64,000 bases of DNA from Streptococcus mitis (GTDB lineage: Bacteria > Bacillota > Bacilli > Lactobacillales > Streptococcaceae), in the NCBI RefSeq assembly GCF_005144795.1, contig NZ_SWFJ01000008.1, forward strand, positions 1 to 64,000. Direction: 5' to 3'. Positions 43,188 to 53,183 of the stretch are shown piece by piece. Below the pieces are notes generated by a model that was given only the letters and a program-made list of their open reading frames with translations, had not been told where the DNA came from and did not search any database. Made by a program: the position numbers and the translations under genes. Numbering within the stretch: the stretch's first letter is position 1; the number at the start of each line of letters is the position of its first letter.

Positions 43188-45701
43188 TTATTGTCTTTTC
43201 CCGTGACAGTTTTTAAACTTCTTACCAGAACCACATGGGCAAAGTTCATTCCGTCCAATCTGGCTCAAATCCAGATTTTCTGGCATATTTGCTTGGTGGG
43301 CAGCGATATTGCGAGTCGCTGTTGTACTGATATGGTGTTCTGCTTGTGGTCTTTCTTGTTCATGAATTTGTGCTTTCATCATCAAGCGTGTCACATCAAA
43401 CTCAATCGAACCAATCATGTCATTAAACATACGGAAACCTTCCGCCTGATACTCAACAACAGGGTTGTTCTGAGCATAGCCACGAAGTCCAACTGCGTTA
43501 CGCAATTGATCAAGGGCATCGATATGATCTGTCCACTTGTTATCTACCACTCGTAGAATCAAAACTTTTTGGAATTCTTTCACTGCTTCTTCATCGCGTA
43601 GTTTTGAAACCTGACTATCGTAAACTTGCAAGGCACGTTGGAAGAGCTCTTCTTTAATTGCCTTGTCAGACAAGCCCGACAAGTCTTCCATCGTAATCGA
43701 ATCTTCTGGAAGCAAGTTGTACTTAGCAAAGTTCAAAATTGCTTCTAATTTTTCATCTTGTTTGGCACGCGCATGACCATCAACGACACGACCAATCGTG
43801 CGTTTGATCATTGCCTGAATTTCAGGTGCCAAATCACGATCTGCAGTGATGACATCGTAACGTTGAGCATAGATAATTTCACGTTGTTCACGCATGACAT
43901 CATCATATTGAAGGACTTGTTTACGGGTATCGTAGTTATTTCCTTCGACACGTTTTTGAGCCGCTTCAACCTGACGTGTCAACATGCGAGATTCAATCGC
44001 TTCATCAGACATATTGAGACGTTCGAAGACACCTTTCAGACGCTCAGAACCAAAACGTTTCATCAAATCATCTTCAAGAGATAGGTAGAATTGTGACTCA
44101 CCTGGATCTCCTTGACGACCTGAACGTCCACGAAGCTGGTTATCAATACGACGGCTTTCATGACGTTCTGTACCAATAACACAAAGTCCCCCAAGTTCAC
44201 GAACTCCTTCACCAAGCTTGATGTCGGTACCACGACCAGCCATGTTGGTTGCGATGGTAACAGCACCACGTTGACCAGCATTCATAATGATTTGGGCTTC
44301 TTTATAGTGATTTTTAGCGTTCAAGACTTCGTGAGGAACACCAGCTGCGACCAATTTCTTAGAAATGTAGTCACTGGTTTCAACCGCAACTGTACCAACC
44401 AAGACAGGCTGACCTTTTTGGTAACGAGCCTTAACGTCTTCGACAACCGCCTTAAACTTAGCTTCAATACTAGCAAAAAGTAAGTCTGGATGGTCAATAC
44501 GCTGAACAGGACGGTTTGTTGGGATTGGAATAACACGAATGTTGTAAATTTCACGGAATTCTTCTTCCTCAGTCTTACCTGTACCCGTCATACCAGACAA
44601 TTTCTTGTACATACGGAAGAGGTTTTGGTAAGTGATTGAGGCAGATGTCTTGGTTTCATCCTGGATTGGCACACCTTCTTTGGCTTCAATGGCTTGGTGC
44701 AAGCCATCAGAATAACGACGACCTTCCATGGTACGACCTGTAAATTGGTCGACAATCAAAATTTCTTGTTCTTCGCTCACCACATAGTCAATATCGAGAA
44801 GCATGATGTAGTTGGCACGAAGGGCGTTATCGATAAAGTGAGTCAAAGCTACGTTTTCGATGTCATAGAGGTTTTCAAGTTTGAAGTAGCTTTCAGCCTT
44901 GTCAATCCCTGAATCAGACAAACCAATAGTCTTAGACTGCACATCGATGATGTAGTCGTCTTTGTCCAAAGATTTTACATAGTGGTCTGCCATGTGATAC
45001 AACTGACTGGTTTCAACAGCGTTAGCACCTGATACGATCAAAGGTGTACGGGCCTCGTCAATCAAGATAGAGTCAACCTCATCGACCAAGGCATAGTTAA
45101 GCGGGCGTTGTACCATGTTTTCAGCGCGAACGACCATGTTGTCACGAAGGTAGTCAAATCCGATTTCTGAGTTGGTTGAGTAGGTAATGTCACACTCATA
45201 GGCTTCTTTTTTCTCCATTGGAGATTTGGCAGCCAAGTTAATCCCTACTGACAAACCAAGCCATGAGTACAATTCACCCATCTCAGTCGCGTCACGTTCG
45301 GATAGATATTCATTGACCGTAACTACGTGAACCCCTTTACCTGAAAGGGCATTGAGGTATACGGGCATGGTCGCAGTCAAGGTTTTCCCTTCCCCTGTAC
45401 GCATTTCTGGCACGTCACCATGGTGAAGAACGATTCCCCCCATGACCTGAACCTTATATGGGAAGAGACCTAGGACACGTTTGGCACCTTCACGGACAAC
45501 CGCAAATGCTTCATAAAGCAACGAATCCAGTGATTCTCCATTTTGATAACGTTCTTTAAATTCAACTGTTTTTGCTTTTAGTTGGTCATCTGTCAAAGCA
45601 GCCATTTGGTCTTCGTATTTGAAAACCTTGTCAGCCATCTTTTCCAGACGACGGATTTCTCCTTTATCATTTTCGATAATTGTTTTTAAAATATTAGCCA
45701 T
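43188..45701 (-). CDS. secA: Preprotein translocase ATPase SecA
   Basis: 837-residue motor of the general secretion pathway. Walker A is MRTGEGKT (about 100), DEVD-type motif is [17 protein letters not shown] (about 205), the second nucleotide-binding domain contains [14 protein letters not shown] (about 495) and [11 protein letters not shown], and the C-terminal zinc site is [14 protein letters not shown]. This is the standard SecA, not the accessory SecA2. It is a single gene with a moderate leader. Confidence 0.98.
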   Translation of the reverse strand: MANILKTIIENDKGEIRRLEKMADKVFKYEDQMAALTDDQLKAKTVEFKERYQNGESLDSLLYEAFAVVREGAKRVLGLFPYKVQVMGGIVLHHGDVPEMRTGEGKTLTATMPVYLNALSGKGVHVVTVNEYLSERDATEMGELYSWLGLSVGINLAAKSPMEKKEAYECDITYSTNSEIGFDYLRDNMVVRAENMVQRPLNYALVDEVDSILIDEARTPLIVSGANAVETSQLYHMADHYVKSLDKDDYIIDVQSKTIGLSDSGIDKAESYFKLENLYDIENVALTHFIDNALRANYIMLLDIDYVVSEEQEILIVDQFTGRTMEGRRYSDGLHQAIEAKEGVPIQDETKTSASITYQNLFRMYKKLSGMTGTGKTEEEEFREIYNIRVIPIPTNRPVQRIDHPDLLFASIEAKFKAVVEDVKARYQKGQPVLVGTVAVETSDYISKKLVAAGVPHEVLNAKNHYKEAQIIMNAGQRGAVTIATNMAGRGTDIKLGEGVRELGGLCVIGTERHESRRIDNQLRGRSGRQGDPGESQFYLSLEDDLMKRFGSERLKGVFERLNMSDEAIESRMLTRQVEAAQKRVEGNNYDTRKQVLQYDDVMREQREIIYAQRYDVITADRDLAPEIQAMIKRTIGRVVDGHARAKQDEKLEAILNFAKYNLLPEDSITMEDLSGLSDKAIKEELFQRALQVYDSQVSKLRDEEAVKEFQKVLILRVVDNKWTDHIDALDQLRNAVGLRGYAQNNPVVEYQAEGFRMFNDMIGSIEFDVTRLMMKAQIHEQERPQAEHHISTTATRNIAAHQANMPENLDLSQIGRNELCPCGSGKKFKNCHGKRQ

Positions 45702-45799
45702 GTTTTTCCTTACTTTAAATTCCGAATATTTTAGAATGTTCTTTTAATTTTAGCACAATTACTGATTATTTTCAAGGAAGAATCCCCATTTTGAAAAGG

Positions 45800-45831
45800 A
45801 AAAAGAGGCTAGTTTCCAAGCTAACCTCTCT
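45800..45831 (-). terminator. Terminator of the small membrane protein unit
   Basis: GAGGTTAG / CTAGCCTC stem with one mismatch and an eight-base loop, followed on the minus strand by TTTTTCC. It lies 16 bases after the stop codon of the broken membrane gene. Confidence 0.75.
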
Positions 45832-45846
45832 GACTTTTATGATGCT

Positions 45847-46138
45847 TTAATTGCCAAAAATCGGCAAAAGAGCAAATAGAATAAATAGATTAATCCAAAG
45901 AGAAAGACAACAGATAAGTCCAAAAACAAAGAGACTGACTTTCTTGGACAGCAAGGCCATCAAAATGGACAGAATTCCAAAAACTAGCAAGACTTTCTGC
46001 ATAATGAAGATGTCAATCGTTATCCCCAGAACCGGACTACCCTAAGGAATAAAGAAGAAAGAAAGCAAGCCAGATCAGCAGAACTAAACCAATATAAACC
46101 TTGGAATAGCGTGTAATAAATGATTTTAGATGCGCCAT
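45847..46138 (-). pseudogene. Small membrane protein gene with a single-base frameshift
   Basis: A strong AGGAGGTGGCTT precedes the ATG at 46138, giving MAHLKSFITRYSKVYIG and on to a stop after 33 codons (46037). Immediately afterwards another frame runs on without a start near the join and encodes GSPVLGITIDIFIMQKVLL and a further 45 residues with two hydrophobic segments. Removing one G from the GGG at 46040-46042 would join both into one 96-residue protein with about three membrane segments. The 292-bp span is one base too long for a single frame. A start at 46002 could still yield a 51-residue C-terminal piece. Function unknown; it follows another membrane protein gene in the same unit. 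Confidence 0.65.
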
Positions 46139-46170
46139 AAGCCACCTCCTATCAATAAAAACCATATAAA

Positions 46171-46509
46171 TCAATGCTTTTCACCTTTAGACTTCCCGAG
46201 TTCCCGTCTCAAGCGAAGCATTTTTTTAAAACAGGAATAAGTTAACCAATTCATACCAATAGCTAGCATAATAAAAAGAAACCAAATGCCCCAAAACTTG
46301 ATATCTGTCACATTTCTCAAGACGATATTGAAAAACAGAACTGAAACAACTGTCCAAGCAAGGCTAAAAAGAGAATAGAGGGGGATGTAAACCCAGTAAA
46401 AATAGTAAAAAATTGGGAAAAATTTACTATTTCTGTTGGCCTTTTCAATCCAGTTATCAAAATAAAAGTAAGGTGCTAAAAGTAAGAATTTAAACAAATG
46501 TTCCATCAT
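46171..46509 (-). CDS. Small membrane protein, unknown function
   Basis: 112-residue protein with two long hydrophobic stretches (about 30-70 and 75-95), many aromatic residues at the N-terminus (LLLAPYFYFDNWIEKANRN) and a basic C-terminal tail. I choose the ATG at 46509 because AGAGGTG lies just before it; the GTG six bases upstream is part of that site. It is followed 32 bases later by the frameshifted membrane gene. I do not recognise a family. Confidence 0.65.
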   Translation of the reverse strand: MMEHLFKFLLLAPYFYFDNWIEKANRNSKFFPIFYYFYWVYIPLYSLFSLAWTVVSVLFFNIVLRNVTDIKFWGIWFLFIMLAIGMNWLTYSCFKKMLRLRRELGKSKGEKH

Positions 46510-46551
46510 CGACACCTCTTTTTGATAGCGTTTTCTTCAACTTCATTCTAT

Positions 46552-46581
46552 CAAAAAAATCTGGAAATGTCATTCCAGATT
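46552..46581 (-). terminator. Terminator of der
   Basis: A 9-bp perfect stem (AATCTGGAA / TTCCAGATT) followed on the minus strand by seven T. It starts nine bases after the der stop codon. Confidence 0.85.
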
Positions 46582-46589
46582 CTGCTTTT

Positions 46590-47900
46590 TTATTTGCGTT
46601 TTCTTGCGATGAGATGAATCGGAGTCCCCTCAAAGACAAAGGCCTTGCGGATTTGATTTTCCAAGAAACGCAGGTAAGAAAAGTGCATGAGTTCTTCTTC
46701 GTTGACAAAGATAACAAAGGTTGGTGGTTTGGTTGCCACTTGGGTCGCGTAGAAAATCTTGAGGCGTTTTCCTTTGTCTGTCGGTGTTGGGTTGATGGCA
46801 ATGGCATCCATGATGACATCGTTCAAGACAGCTGATGGGATACGTGTATTTTGACTTTCACTAATTTGCTTAATCATCTCAGGAAGTTTGTGGAGGCGTT
46901 GCTTGGTCAAAGCGGATACAAAGATAATCGGTGCGTAAGGCAGGTATTGGAACTGCTCACGGATATCTTCTTCCCAGTTTTTCATAGTGTGGTTGTCTTT
47001 TTCAAGTGTATCCCACTTGTTGACCACGATAATCATCCCTTTACCAGCTTCATGAGCAAATCCTGCGATACGCTTATCGTATTCACGAATACCCTCTTCC
47101 GCATTGATGACCATCAAGACCACATCTGAGCGGTCAATAGCACGCATGGCGCGCATGACAGAGTATTTCTCGGTATTTTCATAAACCTTACCAGACTTAC
47201 GCATACCAGCCGTATCAATCATGGTAAACTCTTGACCATCTGTATCTGTAAAGTGGGTATCAATAGCGTCACGCGTTGTTCCAGCAACGGGACTGGCAAT
47301 GACACGGTCTTCTCCCAAAATAGCGTTAATCAAACTTGATTTTCCAACGTTGGGACGACCAATCAAGCTAAACTTAATCACATCTGGATTTTCTTCCTCA
47401 TATTCATTTGGAAGATTTTCTACGATAGCATCTAGCACATCCCCTGTACCAATCCCATGGACAGATGAGATAGGCAGTGGTTCACCCAAACCGAGGGCAT
47501 AGAAATCATAGATATCATTTCGCATCTCAGGGTTGTCCACCTTGTTAACTGCGAGGATGACTGGTTTGTGGGTTTTATAAAGCTTACGGGCTACGTATTC
47601 GTCTGCATCGGTAATTCCTTCCTTACCAGACACGACAAAGACGATAACATCGGCTTCTTCCATAGCAATTTCTGCCTGGTGCTTGATTTGTTCCATGAAA
47701 GGAGCATCGACATCATCGATTCCTCCTGTATCAATCATGCTAAAAGAACGATTGAGCCACTCACCCGTCGCATAGATACGGTCACGTGTCACTCCTTCGA
47801 CATCTTCTACAATGGAGATTCGCTCACCAGCGATCCGATTAAATAGGGTTGATTTCCCAACATTGGGACGTCCTACAATGGCAATAGTTGGTAGGGCCAT
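46590..47900 (-). CDS. der: Ribosome assembly GTPase Der (EngA)
   Basis: 436-residue GTPase with two G domains in tandem, needed for 50S subunit maturation. G1 motifs are [13 protein letters not shown] (about 9-21) and [13 protein letters not shown] (about 182-194); each domain has its DTGG/DTAG switch and NKVD/NKWD specificity motif. A C-terminal KH-like domain (about 350-436) ends in the basic IHLIARKRK. It is the last gene of a string starting at nrdR. Confidence 0.98.
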
Positions 47901-47913
47901 AATTTCTCACTTT

Positions 47914-48627
47914 CTACAATAACTTTTTCTGTTCAAGATTTTTTCTAGTTGAGCTTGGTTCAGCTTGACCAAACTGTTCTGCTAGGCGCTGACTCCAACT
48001 TGTGGTCGCACGCGCCCCAGCATAGTCAGCCTGTACACGGTCATAAGCTTCTATTGCCTCAGTTGACTGTTCTTGGTATTCTTCCTCAAAGACAACATTC
48101 TCTAGTGGCAGTCTTGGTTTCACATCATGATGTTGATTTGGCACACCTAGTGCCATCCCAAAGACAGGATAGGTGTAGTCAGGCAGGTTAAAAAGCTCTG
48201 CCACTTCTTCGGACTTGTATCGAACCAAGCCAATAATGACACCACCATATCCCAAGCTTTCAGCTGCCAACAGGGCATTTTGACCAGCAAGAGCCGCATC
48301 GACCGAACTAATCAAGAGACCTTCTACACCTTGAGGTTGGAAGGTATCAGTATGAAGCTGGGCTCCCTTTTCTGCTCTGTTCAAATCTCCGACAAAGAGA
48401 AGGAAAACAGCTGACTGGCGAATGGCTTCTTGAGGTACCAATTCATACAAGGCATCTTTCTTCTTTTGACTCCGTACCACAATCACAGAGTAGGATTGGA
48501 AATTCTTCCAAAACGAAGCCATCTGGGCTGCTGTCAAGATTTCAGTCAAGTCTTCTTGAGGAAGGGCTTGCTCCTTAAATCTGCGCACTGAAGTATGAGC
48601 CTTCATTAATTTGATTGTTTCTGTCAT
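47914..48627 (-). CDS. Nitroreductase-family NADPH-dependent oxidoreductase
   Basis: 237-residue flavoprotein of the nitroreductase superfamily, NfsA/FRP-like group. FMN contacts are in the N-terminal TSVRRFKEQ (about 12-20) and AAQMASFWKNFQSYSVIVV, with the later LGYGGVIIGLVRY and FGMALGVPNQ. It probably reduces quinones or nitro compounds using NADPH, but the natural substrate is unknown. The start overlaps the dnaI stop by four bases, so it is coupled to the replication genes without an obvious functional link. Confidence 0.87.
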   Translation of the reverse strand: MTETIKLMKAHTSVRRFKEQALPQEDLTEILTAAQMASFWKNFQSYSVIVVRSQKKKDALYELVPQEAIRQSAVFLLFVGDLNRAEKGAQLHTDTFQPQGVEGLLISSVDAALAGQNALLAAESLGYGGVIIGLVRYKSEEVAELFNLPDYTYPVFGMALGVPNQHHDVKPRLPLENVVFEEEYQEQSTEAIEAYDRVQADYAGARATTSWSQRLAEQFGQAEPSSTRKNLEQKKLL

Positions 48628-49520
48628 CGACGGTTTACTCCTTCTAAACGAGTCTCCTCAGCTAAATAACGGATGCGTTCCATGACGCGTCTGGCTTCCC
48701 AGGTTTCGTCATTTCCATGCTTCCCTTTAGCGAAATGCAACTCCAAATCTTCAAAGTTGAAGTTGGATGTAAAAAAGGTCGGTAAATTTTCCTGCATCCG
48801 ATATTGGAGAATGACCTGCAAGATTTCATCACGCACCCAAGCTGTTGATTGCTCGGCACCAATGTCATCTAAAATCAGGACTTCAGAAAGCTTAATCTCA
48901 TCCACCAAGGTCTTAACATTCCCATCACCGATAGCATTTTTGACATCGATGACAAAGCTTGGATAATGGAGGAGAGTGGATGAAACACCTCGTTTTTCTG
49001 ATAAATCATGAGCCAAGGCAGCCACCATGAAACTTTTTCCCACACCAAAGTCTCCATATAAGTAAAGACCTTTTCGAATAGCTGGATATTGCTCCACGAA
49101 GGCTAATAGCTTTTCAAAAACTGGCAAGCGCCCCAAATCATCCAAGTCAACTTGAGCTAAACTAGCTTGCTTTAGACTGGCTGGTAGATTGATTAACTTG
49201 AGACGGTTCTTAATAGCCGCTTCTTTTTCCGCCGCGATTAGTTCAGGAGTTTCTTCATAAGAAACGTCCGCATAACCATGGTTCATAACCAAAATCGGCT
49301 TGTAGCCTTTGGCAATATAATCCGTATCCCCACGGAGAAATTTGTCACGCTCGGTAATATACTGATTAAACTTGGAGATACTACGATTCAATTCCTCTGG
49401 AGTAAGGGATTCTTGCTGGATAAAGGCCGCAACATCAGGGTCCTTCATGATCTTCTGGACCAAATCTTGATAATGAAAACGGCTAGGTTGACGCTTGAGT
49501 ACGTCTCCGACACTTTCCAT
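48624..49520 (-). CDS. dnaI: Primosomal protein DnaI (helicase loader)
   Basis: 298-residue AAA+ ATPase that loads the replicative helicase with DnaB and DnaD. The N-terminal part (about 1-100) is the helicase-binding region; the AAA+ domain has Walker A YGDFGVGKSFMVAA (about 165) and Walker B VLILDDIGAEQ (about 228), and ends in an Arg-rich tail. It begins directly at the end of dnaB with no spacer. Confidence 0.95.
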   Translation of the reverse strand: MESVGDVLKRQPSRFHYQDLVQKIMKDPDVAAFIQQESLTPEELNRSISKFNQYITERDKFLRGDTDYIAKGYKPILVMNHGYADVSYEETPELIAAEKEAAIKNRLKLINLPASLKQASLAQVDLDDLGRLPVFEKLLAFVEQYPAIRKGLYLYGDFGVGKSFMVAALAHDLSEKRGVSSTLLHYPSFVIDVKNAIGDGNVKTLVDEIKLSEVLILDDIGAEQSTAWVRDEILQVILQYRMQENLPTFFTSNFNFEDLELHFAKGKHGNDETWEARRVMERIRYLAEETRLEGVNRR

Positions 49521-50690
49521 CTAATCTCCTCCTTTTTCTAATCGAGCTAATAGTTCTTGTTTCTTACGTTCTAGTTCCAGACGAGTTTCCTCGCTGGTTT
49601 CATTCTTATAATCTGGATTGCTCCACTTGGGTACATTGGACTTGGCAGGACTGGGGTTACTGCTTTTTTGAGTCTGACTCTTCTGCCCTCGCTCACGGAT
49701 TCGTAAGACTGCCTCTTCTGCCGAATGAATCTTTTGATAGGCGTAATCATTGGCTACCTTCATGGCATATTTCTCGTTGATGTTTGCCGAATCCACCTTA
49801 TTAAAGGTCAATAAGAGAATGATATTAATGACTTCGTCCAGCAAGCCCAAGCCAGCCATCTGTTGCAAGAGTTCTCTTTCTGTTTGGGTGATGGTTCCCT
49901 TGCGCGTTTGCTTGATTTCTGCCAAGAACTGCAGGGCAGTTTTACTTTTGGCTTCCTTGATAATGGTTGCTTCCTTAGAATTAAAGTCAGAAGAAATCGG
50001 TTTTTGAGCGATTTTTTCCCGCATTCGTTTGGTTGAAATAACCTGAGAAACAGCTGTTGACTTGGCCAATTGATAAGTTTCAAACCAAGTCCATTTCTTC
50101 TCCTCGGCGATGGCAAAGAGGTTCAAGACATCGGACTGCTCATCCGCAAAGCGAAGGCCATCTCGAGCCATAAGCTGACGAAAATGGTCCAAGTCAAAAT
50201 CGTTGGCCACTTTCTTCTTGAGACCAAGGTCTTCTTGATTTCCTAGTTCTGCCAAGTCTGGAAAGACTTGATTGAGTGAGACAGGTCTTTCTTCTCCCTC
50301 AGCACTCTCAACTTTCAAATCCTCCACAGCTGCATCACCAATCTTTTTCTCTAAAAGTCTGCGATAAACAGGATGTTCCAAGAAGTCTTGACTAGATAGA
50401 GGAACCTGAATGGCTAGCTGATAAACATCACCCTTTTGATAGAGGGTCAAGAGATTGAAAGCAGATAGGATTTTCAGGGCTTTTATCAATCTATCCATTC
50501 CAAAGTTAAGATGGTTAAGAATGCTTGAAAAAAGATATTCCTTTCTACCATTATCCCAAAAATTAATCGTATAAAGATAAAGGCTCAGTGCCTCCTGACC
50601 GATAATCGGGAGGTAGCACTGTACCAGAGATGAGGTATCTTGCGACACCCGATTATTCTTTAGATAAGAAAAACGGTCAATTGGCTTCAT
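49521..50690 (-). CDS. dnaB: Replication initiation and membrane attachment protein DnaB
   Basis: 389-residue Gram-positive DnaB (not the helicase), which works with DnaD and DnaI in primosome assembly. The N-terminal winged-helix region (about 1-130) is followed by a DnaD-like C-terminal domain (about 180-330) and a charged tail. It stands in the conserved order nrdR-dnaB-dnaI with no gap on either side. Confidence 0.94.
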   Translation of the reverse strand: MKPIDRFSYLKNNRVSQDTSSLVQCYLPIIGQEALSLYLYTINFWDNGRKEYLFSSILNHLNFGMDRLIKALKILSAFNLLTLYQKGDVYQLAIQVPLSSQDFLEHPVYRRLLEKKIGDAAVEDLKVESAEGEERPVSLNQVFPDLAELGNQEDLGLKKKVANDFDLDHFRQLMARDGLRFADEQSDVLNLFAIAEEKKWTWFETYQLAKSTAVSQVISTKRMREKIAQKPISSDFNSKEATIIKEAKSKTALQFLAEIKQTRKGTITQTERELLQQMAGLGLLDEVINIILLLTFNKVDSANINEKYAMKVANDYAYQKIHSAEEAVLRIRERGQKSQTQKSSNPSPAKSNVPKWSNPDYKNETSEETRLELERKKQELLARLEKGGD

Positions 50691-51164
50691 TTATCTTTCC
50701 TTTTTCTTTTTAGAGGACTGGGTGATTTGTTGGAGCAAGCTCTCTAACTCACTGACATCCTTAAAACTACGATAGACACTGGCAAAACGTACATAGGTAA
50801 TCTCATCTAACTCAGCCAACTCCTCCATGACGAGTGAACCAATGTCCTCACTTTGAATTTCATTTTCATTTCGACCACGGAGTTTCTGTTCGATACGATT
50901 GACTACCATGTTGATTTCATCACTTGACACAGGACGTTTCTGGGCTGAGCGGATAATCCCATTAAAGATTTTATCTCTGGAGAATTGTTCCCGTGTGCCA
51001 TCTTTTTTAACAACCACTAAGGTTCTTTCTTCTACTCGTTCGTAGGTTGTAAAACGGTGTTGGCATTCGTCGCACTCACGTCTTCTACGAATAGTGTTCC
51101 CTTCTTCTGCTTGGCGACTATCGATAACACTTGACTTGGTAGCCCCACATTTTGGACAACGCAT
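50691..51164 (-). CDS. nrdR: Transcriptional repressor NrdR
   Basis: 157-residue repressor of ribonucleotide reductase genes. The N-terminal zinc ribbon uses CPKC (residues 3-6) and CDEC (about 31-34), followed by an ATP-cone domain ([20 protein letters not shown], about 51-70). I start at MRCPKCG because AAGGAGGGAAAGG precedes that ATG and the length matches the family; 20 further upstream codons are not family-like. It heads the nrdR-dnaB-dnaI string. Confidence 0.96.
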
Positions 51165-51237
51165 CCTTTCCCTCCTTATCGTTTTCTTTTCATTATACCA
51201 TTTTTTAAACGATTCCCAAAACAATTCTTCTTTTTGC

Positions 51238-51266
51238 TTGACAAGTTTTTTGTTTTGTTGTATTAT
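51238..51266 (+). promoter_or_regulatory. Promoter of the GntR-ABC operon
   Basis: A consensus TTGACA (51238-51243), a 17-bp spacer and TATTAT (51261-51266) lie about 37 bp before the regulator start codon. Confidence 0.8.
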
Positions 51267-51303
51267 TTAATTAAGACAAAAGGATAGGAGAAAGGAGACC
51301 AAG

Positions 51304-51669
51304 ATGTCCTGGACATTTGACAACAAAAAACCCATCTATTTACAGATTATGGAGAAAATCAAGCTTCAGATTGTTTCCCATACACTGGAACCCAATCAAC
51401 AACTTCCAACCGTGAGAGAGCTGGCTAGCGAGGCAGGTGTCAATCCAAACACCATCCAAAGAGCCTTGTCAGACCTCGAACGAGAAGGATTTGTCTACAG
51501 CAAGCGAACAACTGGACGATTTGTAACGGAGGATAAGGAGCTAATCGCCCAATCACGCAAACAATTATCGGAAGAAGAATTGGAACACTTCGTTTCCTCC
51601 ATGACCCATTTTGGCTATGAAAAAGAAGAACTACCAGGCGTAGTCGGCGATTATATTAAAGGAGTTTAA
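51304..51669 (+). CDS. GntR/YtrA-family transcriptional regulator
   Basis: 121-residue regulator with an N-terminal winged helix (YLQIMEKIKLQIVSHTLEP, LPTVRELASEAGVNPNTIQR) and a short C-terminal helical tail, the small YtrA subgroup that controls neighbouring ABC exporters. It starts the operon and probably represses it. AGAAAGGAGACCAAG precedes the ATG. The inducer is unknown; in the family it is often a cell-envelope stress signal. Confidence 0.9.
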   Translation: MSWTFDNKKPIYLQIMEKIKLQIVSHTLEPNQQLPTVRELASEAGVNPNTIQRALSDLEREGFVYSKRTTGRFVTEDKELIAQSRKQLSEEELEHFVSSMTHFGYEKEELPGVVGDYIKGV

Positions 51670-51673
51670 GCCT

Positions 51674-52369
51674 ATGTCATTACTAGCATTTGAAAATGTA
51701 TCCAAATCTTATGGAGCAACCCCAGCCCTTGAAAATGTTTCTCTTGACATCCCAGCTGGAAAAATTGTTGGTCTCCTTGGCCCAAACGGCTCAGGAAAAA
51801 CAACCTTGATTAAACTAATCAATGGCCTCTTGCAACCAGATCAAGGACGTGTCCTTATCAACGATATGGACCCAAGCCCAGCAACCAAGGCCATCGTAGC
51901 TTATTTACCTGATACCACCTATCTCAATGAGCAAATGAAGGTCAAAGAAGCCCTAACCTACTTCAAGACCTTCTATAAAGATTTCAATCTGGAACGCGCC
52001 CATCATCTACTTGCTGACCTTGGCATTGATGAAAATAGTCGTCTCAAGAAACTATCAAAAGGTAACAAAGAAAAGGTACAATTAATTTTGGTTATGAGCC
52101 GTGATGCTCGTCTTTACGTTCTGGACGAACCCATTGGTGGAGTAGACCCAGCAGCCCGTGAGTATATCCTCAATACCATTATCAACAACTACTCCCCAAC
52201 TTCTACCGTTTTGATTTCTACCCACTTGATTTCTGATATCGAGCCAATCTTGGATGAAATTGTCTTCCTCAAAGATGGAAAAGTCGTCCGTCAAGGAAAT
52301 GTAGATGACATTCGCTATGAGTCAGGTGAATCCATTGACCAACTCTTCCGTCAGGAATTTAAGGCCTAA
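51674..52369 (+). CDS. ABC transporter ATP-binding protein
   Basis: 231-residue ATPase with Walker A GLLGPNGSGKTTLIK (about 33-47), signature LSKGNKEKVQL (about 130), Walker B LYVLDEPIGGVDPAAR (about 148) and a His switch (STHLISD). It resembles the ATPases that pair with YtrA-type regulators and membrane proteins of the next gene's kind. It lies five bases after the regulator gene. Confidence 0.92.
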   Translation: MSLLAFENVSKSYGATPALENVSLDIPAGKIVGLLGPNGSGKTTLIKLINGLLQPDQGRVLINDMDPSPATKAIVAYLPDTTYLNEQMKVKEALTYFKTFYKDFNLERAHHLLADLGIDENSRLKKLSKGNKEKVQLILVMSRDARLYVLDEPIGGVDPAAREYILNTIINNYSPTSTVLISTHLISDIEPILDEIVFLKDGKVVRQGNVDDIRYESGESIDQLFRQEFKA

Positions 52370-52384
52370 GCAAAGGAGATTATT

Positions 52385-53152
52385 ATGTTTTGGAATTTAG
52401 TTCGCTACGAATTTAAAAATGTTAACAAGTGGTATTTAGCCCTCTACGCAGCCGTGCTAGTCCTTTCAGTCCCCCTAGGAATGCAAGGACACTACTATTC
52501 TTATATATCTTTCAAAGATAGCCAACCTTTCCTATTTATCTTTCTGGCTCTCGTCTTTGGCGGCTTGATAATTACACTTTGGATTTCAACCATTTTCTTG
52601 ATTATCAAACGCTTCAAAGGTAGTGTCTATGACCGCCAAGGCTATCTGACTTTGACCTTGCCAGTTTCTGAGCACTATATCATCACAGCTAAATTAGTCG
52701 GAGCCTTCATCTGGTCTATACTTAGCTCGGCTGTACTGGCTCTAAGTGCTTTTCTTATTGTGACTATAACGGTTCCAGATTGGATGTCACATTATGACTG
52801 GTTTCCACTTGTAGAAACATACCTTCCTAAACTCTCTCTTGTGGGGTTATCCTTCCTACTAAATACTATTTCTGGAATCCTCTGCATTTACTTGGCCATT
52901 TCCATTGGACAACTGTTCAATGAATACCGTACCGCACTTGCTGTTGCAGCCTACATTGGTATCCAAATCGTCATAGGATTTATTGGAGTTTTCTTCAATA
53001 CCAGTACTAACTTCTATGTCAATTCACTTGCAGGATTTAATGATAATTTCTATATGGGAGCAAGTACATCCATTATCGAGGAACTCATTTTCATAGCTAT
53101 CTACTACCTCGGAATCTACTATATCTTGAAAAACAAGGTTAATTTGCAATAA
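52385..53152 (+). CDS. ABC transporter permease
   Basis: 255-residue membrane protein with about six hydrophobic segments. A membrane pair near residues 20-75 is separated by an 80-residue region from three later segments, the ABC-2 layout. It lies 15 bases after the ATPase gene with AAAGGAGATTATT before the ATG. Substrate unknown; export is inferred from the absence of a binding protein. Confidence 0.88.
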   Translation: MFWNLVRYEFKNVNKWYLALYAAVLVLSVPLGMQGHYYSYISFKDSQPFLFIFLALVFGGLIITLWISTIFLIIKRFKGSVYDRQGYLTLTLPVSEHYIITAKLVGAFIWSILSSAVLALSAFLIVTITVPDWMSHYDWFPLVETYLPKLSLVGLSFLLNTISGILCIYLAISIGQLFNEYRTALAVAAYIGIQIVIGFIGVFFNTSTNFYVNSLAGFNDNFYMGASTSIIEELIFIAIYYLGIYYILKNKVNLQ

Positions 53153-53156
53153 AAAA

Positions 53157-53181
53157 TGCCCAGCTAAAAAGCTGGGTTTTG
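53157..53181 (+). terminator. Terminator of the GntR-ABC operon
   Basis: CCCAGC / GCTGGG stem with a six-base loop followed by TTTT. It starts a few bases after the permease stop and lies between two convergent genes, so it may also stop lrgB transcription. Confidence 0.8.
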
Positions 53182-53183
53182 AT

